Shown piece after piece: positions 17,860-28,100 of a stretch of 64,000 nucleotides of DNA. The notes under the pieces were generated by a model, which saw only the letters and a program-made list of their open reading frames with translations, ran no database searches and was not told the origin of the DNA. Made by a program: the position numbers and the translations under genes. The stretch spans positions 1 through 64,000 of the forward strand of contig JBOFUP010000036.1 of assembly GCA_051652645.1 (NCBI GenBank), in the 5' to 3' direction. The stretch's first letter is position 1; the number at the start of each line of letters is the position of its first letter. The DNA comes from UBA7332 sp051652645 (GTDB lineage: Bacteria; Bacteroidota; Bacteroidia; Bacteroidales; UBA7332).

Positions 17860-19353
17860 ATGAATAAAAACAGTGAGAATATAGTAGTCATTGGAGCTGG
17901 TATTGGTGGCCTTGCTACTGCACTTAGACTAAGTAAGGATGGACACAATGTTACTATATTAGAGAAAAACTCAAAAGCTGGTGGACGGTTAAATAGAATA
18001 GAAAAAGGTGGGTGGAGATTTGATACTGGTCCAAGCTTTTTCAGTATGTCTTATGAATTCAAAGAGTTCTTTGATTCACTAGGTGAAGATTTCCCTTTCG
18101 AGTTTGACCCTGTTGACCCTCTATATACTGTCACATTCAGAGGGAGTGATAGGAAGTTCACTCTATACAGAGACATAAAAAAATTAGCCAAAGAGTTTGA
18201 GGGTATAGAAGAAAATTTTGAGGATAAGATGAATAGATACCTAGAGCATGGAGGCAAATTATTTCACGGCACCATAGAAAAGGTAGTTAAACAGAACTTT
18301 GACAGCAAGATAGACTATATAGTTAAACTGATGGGAGTTGATCCTAAGCTAGCACTAACTCTCTTATCGAACTTCTGGGAACATGCATGCAAATATTTTG
18401 AATCTAACGAAGCTAGAGAGATTGTTTCACTTGTATCATTCTTCCTAGGATCTACTCCATTTGACACAAACTCGATATATTCACTCCTATCGTATACTGA
18501 GTTTGTTCATGATGGTTACTTCAACGTTCGAGGAGGCATGTATGAGATTGTTAATGGCATGGTGAAACTAGCCGAAAAAAGGGGTATTAACATTATATAC
18601 AACTGTGAGATCGTAGAAGTAGTGGAAAAAAGTGGACAAGTAAAGGGTATATTTGACCGCACAGGCAAGCTACACAAGGGTGACATCTTTGTAGTAAATG
18701 CTGACGCTGCTCTTTTTCGCGGACAGATCCTTAAGCGCAATAATTATTCCGAGGAGAAACTATCTAAAATGAAGTGGACTATGGGTACACTAACAGTGTA
18801 TGTCGGATTAGATTGTAAACTCCCTGAGATAACACTTCACAACTACTATCTAGGTGATAACTTTGTTGAATACAGCCGAAGAGCACTAAATAGTGAAATA
18901 TTAGATCAAAAACCATACTTCTACGTCAATGCTCTCTCAAGACCAAATCCTGAGTGTGCTCCAGAAGGCTGCGAAGCTCTATTCTTTGTTGTCCCTGTCC
19001 CAGACCTCAGATACAAAAAAGATTGGTCAGATAAAGATCAGATCGTTGACTCAATTCTCGAAGAGTTTGGAAACAGGATAGGGCGTGACATTAGAAAAAA
19101 CATAATCTTCAAAGAGGTCTACACTCCTACTGAATGGAGAGACCAATTCAATCTATACCAAGGCAGTGCTCTAGGACTGGCACACAATATTATGCAAGTT
19201 GGTGGATTCAGACCGAGCAATTTCGACGAAAAGCTTGATAATCTTTTCTATGTGGGAGCATCTACAGCACCTGGTACGGGAATACCTATGGCTATTATCA
19301 GTTCTAAGCTTACCACTGAGCGAGTTATAAATTATATCACCAGTACTAAATAG
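17860..19353 (+). CDS. crtI: Phytoene desaturase family flavoprotein (CrtI-like)
   Basis: CrtI-type enzymes insert the conjugated double bonds of carotenoids using FAD. The 497 aa protein has the N-terminal dinucleotide loop VVIGAGIGGLATALRL (residues 8-23), the EKN..AGGRL motif and GGWRFDTGPS. The C-terminal FAD motif is VGASTAPGTGIPMAI near 465. Family members also include 1-hydroxycarotenoid 3,4-desaturases (CrtD); as the only desaturase here, a CrtI role is more likely. The start was set to the ATG at 17860 (MNKNSENIVVIGAG); a longer frame would overlap the TPR gene. It is the last gene of the operon; I saw no strong terminator after it. Confidence 0.92.
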   Translation: MNKNSENIVVIGAGIGGLATALRLSKDGHNVTILEKNSKAGGRLNRIEKGGWRFDTGPSFFSMSYEFKEFFDSLGEDFPFEFDPVDPLYTVTFRGSDRKFTLYRDIKKLAKEFEGIEENFEDKMNRYLEHGGKLFHGTIEKVVKQNFDSKIDYIVKLMGVDPKLALTLLSNFWEHACKYFESNEAREIVSLVSFFLGSTPFDTNSIYSLLSYTEFVHDGYFNVRGGMYEIVNGMVKLAEKRGINIIYNCEIVEVVEKSGQVKGIFDRTGKLHKGDIFVVNADAALFRGQILKRNNYSEEKLSKMKWTMGTLTVYVGLDCKLPEITLHNYYLGDNFVEYSRRALNSEILDQKPYFYVNALSRPNPECAPEGCEALFFVVPVPDLRYKKDWSDKDQIVDSILEEFGNRIGRDIRKNIIFKEVYTPTEWRDQFNLYQGSALGLAHNIMQVGGFRPSNFDEKLDNLFYVGASTAPGTGIPMAIISSKLTTERVINYITSTK

Positions 19354-19407
19354 CAACAATCGTATAACAGAACATTAACCTCATCACCTATCTTATTGAA
19401 TAATTAA

Positions 19408-19415
19408 TATCTTTG
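19408..19415 (+). promoter_or_regulatory. -7 promoter box for the C_GCAxxG_C_C gene
   Basis: TATCTTTG matches TAnnTTTG and ends 21 bases before the ATG at 19437. No TTTG at -33. Confidence 0.45.
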
Positions 19416-19436
19416 TTCAATAACACTAACGTAGGG

Positions 19437-19916
19437 ATGAATATGAATGTAAATGTAGAGGAAAAAGTAAAAAGAGCCGTTGAACTATTCAATGAAGGAT
19501 ACAACTGCTCACAAGCAGTGCTACTTGCATACTCTGATCTATATGGATTAGACTGCAAGATAGCTAAATCTATTTCGCACTCTTTCGGTGGAGGAGTTGG
19601 TAGGATGAGAGAAATGTGTGGTGCAATTAGTGGCCTTTCTATGCTTATTGGACTTGAGTTTCCTGTTGAGGATCCAACAGATATGGAAGCCAGAGCGAAC
19701 AATTATGCCCAAGTACAAAAAGCGTTAACCCTCTTCAAGGAAAAACACCAAACAATAATCTGTCGCGAACTACTAAAGTCTCTTAAACCAAGTAATGACC
19801 CAATACCCACAGAGCGTAGTGAGTACTACTACTCTATTAGACCCTGTGGTAGGTTCGTTGAAGATGCTGCTAGGATATTTGGAAATATGATCAATGATAG
19901 GAATTCTAACTTTTAG
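19437..19916 (+). CDS. C_GCAxxG_C_C family redox-type protein
   Basis: This 159 aa cytoplasmic protein carries the family pattern: NCSQAVL near 23-29, FGGGVGRMREMCGAISG near 48-64, a Cys in TIICRELL near 110 and RPCGRFVEDAA near 137. Conserved cysteines suggest an Fe-S or redox role; some members sit next to oxidoreductases or transporters, but no function is established. The TTG upstream at 19413 overlaps the promoter box, so the ATG at 19437 was preferred. It appears to have its own promoter, separate from the carotenoid operon. Confidence 0.85.
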   Translation: MNMNVNVEEKVKRAVELFNEGYNCSQAVLLAYSDLYGLDCKIAKSISHSFGGGVGRMREMCGAISGLSMLIGLEFPVEDPTDMEARANNYAQVQKALTLFKEKHQTIICRELLKSLKPSNDPIPTERSEYYYSIRPCGRFVEDAARIFGNMINDRNSNF

Positions 19917-19952
19917 CCTAATGCACTAGGCTAAAAAACTCTATTATATTCT

Positions 19953-21320
19953 ATGAAAAAGAGAACTCTACTTTTCGCTATGGGTTTAGGAATAGCTCTT
20001 TCAAACTACTCCCAAACAATTGATGGTTCATGGAAAGGCAAACTAAAGCTTGGAGCTCAAGAGCTTAATATTGTTTTCAACTTAAAGAGAGTGGATAATG
20101 GTGGATATTCTTGCTCTATGGATAGCCCGGACCAAGGAGCTAAAGGAATCCCTGCGGTAGCTAACCTAATCGATGGTGATTCTATTAATATTGATATCCC
20201 AATGATTAAAGCTAACTATGGAGGTAAGATAACAGATAAAAGTATCAAAGGTAGATTTGTTCAATCTGGAATGACATTTAATCTAGACCTATCCCCTGGT
20301 GAGTTAGTTAGGAATAGGCCTCAAACTCCTACCCCCCCATTCAACTACAAAACCCAAGAAGTAAGCTTTGAGAATAAAGAGGATAAAGTAATACTAAGTG
20401 GAACCCTAACCTACCCTACAAATTACAATGAAAACAACAAGGAGAATACTCCCGTTGTTTTACTGATAACTGGTAGTGGCAGTCAAAACCGGGATCAAGA
20501 ACTCTTCGAACACAAGCCTTTCCTTGTCCTTGCAGATTATCTAGCACAACATGGTGTGGCATCACTTAGATATGATGACAGAGGTATTGGTAAATCAACT
20601 GGGGATCCCAATACGATAACCATAATGAGTAATTATAGAGATGCGCAAGCAGGGATTAAACTACTTAAAGACCTTAAACACTTTGGTAAGATTGGTGTTA
20701 TTGGACACAGTGAGGGTGGAACTCTAGCTTTTATGCTAGGCTCTCAAGAGAGTTTAGACTTTATAATATCTATGGCTGGAGCAGCAATAAGTGGAAAAGA
20801 TATACTTATTGAGCAAAACAGAGCTTTAATGAGTAGCTATCTTCCTCTACTGAAGGTAGAGGATTACTGCTCTGTATTAAGTGAAATACTGAGTACTAAA
20901 TCTTCTAAAAAATCAATTCCTGATCCTTTAAAGCTAATAGATGATATATGCACACAGAAGAAAATTGAACTCTCTGAAGCATCTAAGACAAACCTATATG
21001 AGGTAGCTAAGATGAATAATCCTTGGCTTGATAGTTTCATCAGCCTTGACCCATCAAGTTATATTTCAAAAATTAAGATGCCTCTATTTGCACTTGGCGG
21101 AACTAATGACAAGCAGGTTATAGCAGAAAGCAATCTTCTTGCTGTCAAGAGATTAGTTCCACATAATCCAAAGAACAAGATTAAGACATACGAAAACCTT
21201 AATCATCTATTTCAAAACTCTAAGACTGGTGCCATATCAGAGTATTCTATTATAGAAGAGACTATCCTTCCTATTGTACTTGAGGACATAGCAAATTGGA
21301 TTAATGAGTCCATTAAATAG
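19953..21320 (+). CDS. Secreted alpha/beta hydrolase with N-terminal beta domain
   Basis: The 455 aa protein has a signal peptide (about 1-20, ending SNYSQ). A beta-rich N-terminal domain follows (about 22-120) of the type that begins GSWKGKL. The alpha/beta hydrolase domain spans about 130-455. The nucleophile elbow is GHSEGG near 251-256, an oxyanion region reads ITGSGSQNRD, and the likely acid and base are Asp in GGTNDKQV and His in NLNHLF near 415. The substrate is unknown; peptidase, esterase or acylase activities are all seen in relatives. It probably acts in the periplasm. A terminator follows. Confidence 0.82.
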   Translation: MKKRTLLFAMGLGIALSNYSQTIDGSWKGKLKLGAQELNIVFNLKRVDNGGYSCSMDSPDQGAKGIPAVANLIDGDSINIDIPMIKANYGGKITDKSIKGRFVQSGMTFNLDLSPGELVRNRPQTPTPPFNYKTQEVSFENKEDKVILSGTLTYPTNYNENNKENTPVVLLITGSGSQNRDQELFEHKPFLVLADYLAQHGVASLRYDDRGIGKSTGDPNTITIMSNYRDAQAGIKLLKDLKHFGKIGVIGHSEGGTLAFMLGSQESLDFIISMAGAAISGKDILIEQNRALMSSYLPLLKVEDYCSVLSEILSTKSSKKSIPDPLKLIDDICTQKKIELSEASKTNLYEVAKMNNPWLDSFISLDPSSYISKIKMPLFALGGTNDKQVIAESNLLAVKRLVPHNPKNKIKTYENLNHLFQNSKTGAISEYSIIEETILPIVLEDIANWINESIK

Positions 21321-21345
21321 TATAAGACCAATACTATCATAAAGC

Positions 21346-21390
21346 AAAAGCGTTTCAAACTATATCACATATAGTTTGAAACGCTTTTCT
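21346..21390. terminator. Bidirectional terminator between the hydrolase and nhaA
   Basis: A 20-bp perfect stem (21346-21365 with 21369-21388) with flanking A4/T4 serves two converging genes. Confidence 0.9.
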
Positions 21391-21395
21391 TATTA

Positions 21396-22739
21396 CTACA
21401 CCTCTTTAGGTAGACGCTTATTAAGATAGAGATAACCTAGAAGCCCAGATACTAATGAACCTAGAATAACACCTAGTTTTGCTTGATTTAATAGCTCCTC
21501 TCCCACTTGTGGCACATCGATATACGATAGGTTCGCAATGAAAAGAGAAACAGTAAAACCTACTCCTCCAAGAAGAGAAACACCAGCTATATGACTCCAA
21601 TTTGCTGACTCCAACATAGGCGTAATTTTTAGCTTTACTGCAATATAGGTAAATGAGAAGATTCCAAAGAATTTTCCAATAAACAGGCCAACTAAGACTG
21701 GAAGAGTAACTCCAGATACGAGATCTGCAGGGGTAAAGCCTGATAATATAACCCCTGCATTAGCAAATGCAAAAAGAGGCATTATTATATAATTTATCAC
21801 AGAATGAAGGGAATCCTCCAAATCCTGAAGTGGACTAATAACCTTATCTGAAGCCGACTCAATCACCTTGAGCTTGTCTATCTGTTCATGTGTAAGGATT
21901 GCTCGTCCACCACTTCCCATTAATCTCTCCTCTGGAAAGTGCTTTAGTTGATCTCGTATTGTATTTAAATAGTGCATAACATCAATACGAGGTTTGGCTG
22001 GAACAGTAAATGCAACTAGCACACCTGCAATAGTTGGGTGTATTCCAGATTCTAAGAACAACATCCAGAAGATAAATCCGAAAAAGATATAAAATAGCTT
22101 TGATGAAACTCCTCTTAATCCTCCAATTAAAAGAACAAAGAACACAAACAATGCTGCAATAAGATAACTTGTCATAAGCTCCTTACTATAGAAGAGTGCA
22201 ATCACAATAATTCCGCCAATATCATCAGCTACGGCCAATGTAGTTAAGAATATCTTCAAACTTATTGGAACCCTATTTCCCAACATTACTAATATCCCCA
22301 GCGAAAAAGCTATATCAGTAGCCATAGGAATAGCACTACCTAGTGATGCTAATCCCGAATCTGCAAATAGTCTAAATAATCCTACTGGCACGACCATACC
22401 ACCTATTGCTGCTATGATAGGAAGTAATGCCTTTCTAAAAGAGGACAACTCCCCTACCAAGATCTCTCGCTTTATCTCCAACCCAACAGAGAAGAAGAAG
22501 ACTGCCATTAGGGCATCATTAATAAATTGAAGGAAAGTCATTGGATGACCATGATGTGAAAATAGAACCAATTCTCCAAGCTCTACTTTCAAGCTCTGTT
22601 GCCAGAAGGCTAAATACTCGCTCGAGTATCCACTGTTTGCCATGATTACTGCTAGGAGCGCTGCAATGATTAAAATTACACCACCATTTAGACGACTAAT
22701 AAGTTTTTTACGAAATGAGAATCTGAAATTATACTCCAT
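21396..22739 (-). CDS. nhaA: Na+/H+ antiporter NhaA
   Basis: NhaA exports Na+ in exchange for protons across the inner membrane. The 447 aa protein has about 12 membrane helices. It shows the paired-Asp ion-binding motif VADDIGGI near residues 168-176, plus family blocks FFFSVGLEIKREI near 82-94 and GVGFTVSLFIANL near 405. A hydrophilic insertion (about 260-305) lies in a loop and makes the protein longer than the E. coli form (388 aa). It is monocistronic and divergent from the phosphatase operon. Confidence 0.95.
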   Translation of the reverse strand: MEYNFRFSFRKKLISRLNGGVILIIAALLAVIMANSGYSSEYLAFWQQSLKVELGELVLFSHHGHPMTFLQFINDALMAVFFFSVGLEIKREILVGELSSFRKALLPIIAAIGGMVVPVGLFRLFADSGLASLGSAIPMATDIAFSLGILVMLGNRVPISLKIFLTTLAVADDIGGIIVIALFYSKELMTSYLIAALFVFFVLLIGGLRGVSSKLFYIFFGFIFWMLFLESGIHPTIAGVLVAFTVPAKPRIDVMHYLNTIRDQLKHFPEERLMGSGGRAILTHEQIDKLKVIESASDKVISPLQDLEDSLHSVINYIIMPLFAFANAGVILSGFTPADLVSGVTLPVLVGLFIGKFFGIFSFTYIAVKLKITPMLESANWSHIAGVSLLGGVGFTVSLFIANLSYIDVPQVGEELLNQAKLGVILGSLVSGLLGYLYLNKRLPKEV

Positions 22740-23191
22740 TACCTTTTGTGATTTATGGCCACAAACTCTAATCAGGGGTCTATATATAGAACTCCTTCGA
22801 TTATGACACGGTTAAAATAGTTTTATTAAACCCAGCAAAGTAACAAGTTAGTTTTCACAAAATCAAAGTAATCATCTATAAATTATACATATTTAGCGCA
22901 GCGGGCTTAAACAACCCACATTGCATTAATATAATCAAAAATACACCACTCAATCAATAATAAGCCTTATTAGTAAAATATGTCACCATTATGGTTTCAA
23001 AATGACTCAATTAACCTTAACGAGTTAACAAAAACACAAATTAACCCGAATTTAAGCACTGTCACACTATAGCAATAGTGATGTAATCTCATTGAACAAT
23101 GATTGTAACATACCAGCCATACTTTTGCAAACGTAATCAGCAAGAGTTTAAAGAGAGAATATTAAGACAGAAAACACTAATTAAATACGAA
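22740..23191. other. Divergent intergenic region between nhaA and the phosphatase operon
   Basis: No credible coding sequence. It must hold the nhaA promoter (not located) and it holds the -7 box at 23120-23127 for the plus-strand operon. Several short AT-rich inverted segments are present, but none is convincing as an operator. Confidence 0.6.
23120..23127 (+). promoter_or_regulatory. -7 promoter box for the phosphatase-SusCD operon
   Basis: TACTTTTG matches TAnnTTTG. It lies 64 bases before the chosen ATG and inside the longer open frame, which supports the downstream start. The -33 region is weak. Confidence 0.5.
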
Positions 23192-25099
23192 ATGATGAAC
23201 AAAGTGATGATGATGGGAGCAGTTGCTCTCTGTTGCTTAGGGTCAATGAGTGCAAACAACAGTGATATACTGATACACTCACACAATGACTATAACAGGA
23301 GAGTACCATTATACCAAGCATACTCACAAGGTATAGACATTATTGAGGTAGATATCTTTGTGAGCAAAAACGGCAAAGACCTCCTTGTAGCTCATGACAT
23401 TGAAGATCTAGACAAAGCATCCTCTATTGATGAATTATACATAAAGCCAATCATCTCAATATTTAATCAAAACCAAGGCAAAGCTTGGAGCGATAGTAAC
23501 AAAGCCCTAACTCTACTAATAGACCTAAAGAGCGAATACAGCAAAACCCTTCCACTTCTTATAAAGAAACTAAGCAAGTATCCTGAGATTTTCAATTCTG
23601 AGATTAACCCTCAAGCCGTCAAGATAGTTATAAGCGGCAATCTTCCTTCACCAGACAAATTCGAAAACTATCCATCATATATACTTTTTGATGGAAGACC
23701 TAAACAAGAATATAGTGACAAGCAACTAGAGAGAGTATTCATGATAAGTGACTCTTTCCGCAACTACAGCCAATGGAACGGCAAGGGAATACCAGTTAGA
23801 GTAGAGCGTGAGAAATTAGACTCTCTAGTTAGTGCAACTAGAGAAAAAGGTAAGCCACTTAGATTCTGGGCTGCACCTAGTGGTGTTACTGCATGGACAA
23901 CACTTAAAGAGATGGGAGTTGGGATAATAGGAACAGATACTCCTGAGAAGTGTGCCTCTTTCTTCAATGACTTCTCAAAGAAGAGATTCAAATTGAATGA
24001 ATCTGTAGACCAAGATGGGGTGAGCAACTACAACAAACTAGACAATACAACTGCATCATTCAAAGGCTTTAACAACTCAGAGATGGAGCTTGACAAGAGA
24101 GTTGAAGTCTACAAACCTCAAAGAAACAATTTCAGTGATAACAAAGTAAAAAACATAATTCTCCTTATTGGAGATGGAATGAGTCTTACTCAGATTGGAG
24201 CAGCATACACCGTCAACGGGAATCTATCAATGCTACAGATGCCATACACCGGGCTCATGCATACCAATGCAGAAGATGCATTCAACACTGACTCAGCAGG
24301 TGCTGGTAGCTCAATAGCTACGGGAAAGAAAAACAGCAACCGCCACATTAGTATGAGTACTACTGGAGAGGAGTATGAAACAATAGCAGAGATAATACAT
24401 AAGGACGGTCTTTCATGTGGAGTTGTAACACTGGGTAATGTTGCCGATGCTACTCCTGCTGCATTCTACTCACACACTCAGGAGCGCAATGACTCAAAAA
24501 CTATTATATCTCAATTAGATAGAGGAACACTTTCTCTTCTTTGTGGATCTGGCAAAGAGTTATTCTCCACCTCAACCCCAAAAGGGTACACTATGATAAA
24601 TTCAATCTCCCAGATAGACTCATCTAAAGGAATGAAGATATGCATAGATGAGCGAATGGGACATGCAACAACTAGCAAAACACTTTCACTCCTTGGGGAT
24701 GCTACAAAAGGATCCATCAATGCACTAAAGCAAGAGTCTGACAAAGGATTCTTCCTAATGATAGAAGGAGCAAAGATAGACTATGCTGGACATGCTAATT
24801 CACTACCCGCTACAATTATGGAGATGCTAAGTTTCGATTTAGCTGTCGGAGAAGCTCTAAAATTCGCAGAGCAAGATGGCAATACTCTCGTACTTGTTAC
24901 TGGTGATCACGAGACAGGGGGATTGACTCTTATCGATGGATCGATAGAGAAGGGTGAGATCACTGCACAATTCATGACCGACGACCATACAGCTGTCATG
25001 CTTCCTCTCTTTGCCTATGGGCCTGGAGCAGAGATCTTCTCTGGAGTATTCCACAACAGCGACATACTAAGTAAGATAATACAGCTACTAAATAAATAA
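23192..25099 (+). CDS. Phosphodiesterase-alkaline phosphatase fusion, secreted
   Basis: The 635 aa protein has a signal peptide (about 1-21). A GDPD/PI-PLC-like TIM-barrel domain follows at about 25-265 (HSHNDYNRR near 29, IIEVDIFVSKNG, LVAHD). An alkaline phosphatase domain covers about 315-635 (LLIGDGMS near 325, the nucleophile Ser in TDSAGAGSS near 367, GDHETGG near 571). The arrangement suggests hydrolysis of glycerophosphodiesters or similar esters to monoesters, then release of phosphate. The frame extends upstream, but the promoter box and signal peptide place the start at 23192 (or the next ATG). It lies 14 bases before the susC gene. Confidence 0.87.
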   Translation: MMNKVMMMGAVALCCLGSMSANNSDILIHSHNDYNRRVPLYQAYSQGIDIIEVDIFVSKNGKDLLVAHDIEDLDKASSIDELYIKPIISIFNQNQGKAWSDSNKALTLLIDLKSEYSKTLPLLIKKLSKYPEIFNSEINPQAVKIVISGNLPSPDKFENYPSYILFDGRPKQEYSDKQLERVFMISDSFRNYSQWNGKGIPVRVEREKLDSLVSATREKGKPLRFWAAPSGVTAWTTLKEMGVGIIGTDTPEKCASFFNDFSKKRFKLNESVDQDGVSNYNKLDNTTASFKGFNNSEMELDKRVEVYKPQRNNFSDNKVKNIILLIGDGMSLTQIGAAYTVNGNLSMLQMPYTGLMHTNAEDAFNTDSAGAGSSIATGKKNSNRHISMSTTGEEYETIAEIIHKDGLSCGVVTLGNVADATPAAFYSHTQERNDSKTIISQLDRGTLSLLCGSGKELFSTSTPKGYTMINSISQIDSSKGMKICIDERMGHATTSKTLSLLGDATKGSINALKQESDKGFFLMIEGAKIDYAGHANSLPATIMEMLSFDLAVGEALKFAEQDGNTLVLVTGDHETGGLTLIDGSIEKGEITAQFMTDDHTAVMLPLFAYGPGAEIFSGVFHNSDILSKIIQLLNK

Positions 25100-25113
25100 G
25101 TGTAACAAAAGAA

Positions 25114-28100
25114 ATGAGACGATTATTTGCAACTTCACTTGCAGTGACTGCTTGTATTGGTGGTATCTATGCCAACAATATCACAGTGAAAGGTTTAGTA
25201 AAAGATTCAAAAACTGGCGAACCAATAATTGGAGCCAGCATTATCCAAGAGGGAACGACAAATGGTGTTGTGACTGATTACAATGGAGAGTACATCATCA
25301 ATGTTCCTGAAAACGCTGGATTACAAGTTAGCTACATTGGCTACATAACCTCTTTGATGAGTGTTGACTCAAAAGAGAATCTAGACATTTCTCTTGTTGA
25401 AAACACAGTTAACCTAAAAGAGCTTGTCGTTATTGGCTATGGTCAGGAGTCTAGAAAGTCTAACCTTTCTGTTGCCATCTCCAAGATGGAGCTTGACGAA
25501 AGCTCAAAGAGTCGCGGAACGGACGTACTTGGTGCAATGCAGGGGCGAATAGCTGGTGTTACAATTGCTAGCAACAGTGGTGACCCACTATCCACACCAA
25601 GCGTGACAATTCGTGGTAATGGATCTAGAAACGGTGATGCTCCTCTTTATGTAGTTGATGGTGTATCTGGTGCACCATTCAACATGGAAGATGTTGAGTC
25701 TATTACGGTGCTTAAAGATGCTGCTTCTGCTGCTATATATGGTACCAACGTTGGTTCGGGTGGTGTAATCATCATCACTACAAAGAAGGCACGCGAAGGT
25801 GCCATAAGCGTTAATGCACGCGCTAGCTATGGTATACAATCTGCCGTTGGGAAACCACAAATGCTAAATGCACAAGAGTATGCAATGGTAAGAACTGATG
25901 CTGCTAAAGTTGACGGCGTGTCACTTCCTAGCGGTATCAATCCAGATATTTTCCCATACGCTATGGTTACTCGCACAAACTGGATAGATGAGATCTTCAG
26001 AACAGGAGGTATACAGAGATATGCTCTCTCACTAAGCGGTGGTAGTGAATCTCTTAAAGGATATGCCTCTGCCGAGTATGCTCGCACAGATGGTACCCTT
26101 CTAAACACACACTCCGAAAAGCTCGGTATGAAGGCTTCATTAGATTTCAAAGTAAACAAATGGATAAACATCTCACAAAGAGCAAACTTCAACTACACTA
26201 ACGGTCAAGGTAACCTTAATAACTCAAGCCATAATGGGGTGATTGCATCTGCTATGTTCATGCCACCATCAGCAACCGTATACGAGTATGATCAAAATGG
26301 CAACATGGTATACGACGAGAAGGGTTCTGCTAAGTTTGGTGGTACTGTACCTCTTTGGGCTAAAGATCTTGGTGTGGCTGGTACATTTGGAGAGGTTGCA
26401 AACCCAGTGGCTACACTAATGAGACTGCGTCAAAACAGACCTCAGCAAGAGCTATTCTCTACTACTAGTCTTGAGGTTAAACCTATGAGTCACCTCAAAT
26501 TAAGATCAGACATATCAGTTGGGACAAACAACAACCACTACGATGACTTCTCAGCACGAGTGACAGAGATAGGAAAGACCAACGATCAAAACTCTAGAAC
26601 TATCTCCAACTACAGAGATTTCAGATGGCTTTGGGAGACAGTAGCAACCTACGACAGAACGTTTGGCAACCACTCACTAAACCTTATGGGTGGATACTCT
26701 ATGAGCTACCTCTATTCACACAGCTCTAGCACCACCGTTTATGACTTTGATGATGAGTCTCAATTCTCACAAGACTTCGTCAATGGTAACGACTGGACAA
26801 AATCAAAGCCATACGAATCTCGCAATGAGGAGTCGCAGGTATCTGCATATCTTCGTGGTGCATACTCATATGCAGATAGATACTTCTTCACGGGTAGTAT
26901 ACGTAGAGATGCCTCTTCAAAACTATACTTCAAGAACAACAGCGGATACTTCCCTGCCCTATCAGGAGCTTGGAAAATCTCATCTGAACCATTCATGAAG
27001 GATGTAAAAGCCATCTCACTTCTTAAACTTCGTGCCAGCTGGGGGCAAGTAGGTAATGTCAATGGTGTTAGAAACTACTCATACCTATCTAACCTATCTG
27101 CTTTAGGTGACTATGCATACCTTGGTAGCCAACATCAAAACCCTATTCTTGGACTAGGTATGGTGACAATACCAAATCAAGATCTTCGTTGGGAGGTTTC
27201 TGAGCAGACAGACTTAGGATTTGACATCGAACTTCTAGATGGTAGATTGTCATTTGGGATGGATTGGTATCTAAAGAATACAAAAGATCTTATCGAAGAG
27301 GTACCAGTACCTTCAGTGAGTGGTATATCTGTTGCACCACTTGGAAACGTTGGTAGCGTACAAAACAGAGGTTTTGAATTCACCATTGGATATGCCGATC
27401 AAACAAAGAGCGGATTCAGCTACAGCGTAGATCTAAACCTCTCAACTCTAAAATCTGAGGTTAAGGATCTTGGCGATAGAGATTTCTTTGCTCACAGCAA
27501 CACCATACGTGCTATACAGCCACTTCGTTCTGCTGTTGGTCAAGAGTGGTACTCATACTATCTTATCAAAAATGCAGGAATATTCCAGAGTCAAGCAGAG
27601 ATTGATGCATACACACACACTGATGCATCTGGCAAAACTAGCAAGATACAACCAAATGCTAAGCCTGGAGACTTGAAGTTTATCGATAGCAACAACGATG
27701 GTATTATCAACGATAACGACCGTCAATTCATGGGAAGTTACACACCAAAAGTGACTTTCGGGGTTAACACTCAGTTTGCATATAAGAACTTCGATTTCAG
27801 CATGATACTTCAAGGTGTAGCTGGCAACAAGATCTTCAATGGTGTAAAAGTGATGACTTACGCTGCTGGTCAAGGATGGAATATGTCGAAGGATGTACTT
27901 AACTCATGGGGTTATAACTCTAACTCAGATATACCACTTATCAGTATGAGCGACTCTAACGGTAACTTTAGTACTGCCTCAGACTTCTTTTTAGAAGATG
28001 GAAGCTACCTGCGTATCAAAAACATCACATTAGGGTATAGCATACCTTCCTCAGTATTCAAATCCTCTAAAGCACCTAAGATTCGTCTTTACGCTTCTGG

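Noticed and set aside
19914..19936. Short hairpin (TAGCCT/AGGCTA) after the C_GCAxxG_C_C gene
   Set aside because: Six-base stem followed by A residues on the coding strand, so it is not a terminator for that gene; no antisense transcript is evident.
25827..26192. Open frame of about 120 codons antisense to the susC gene
   Set aside because: Lies inside a certain gene with strong coding signal on the other strand and shows no family features.
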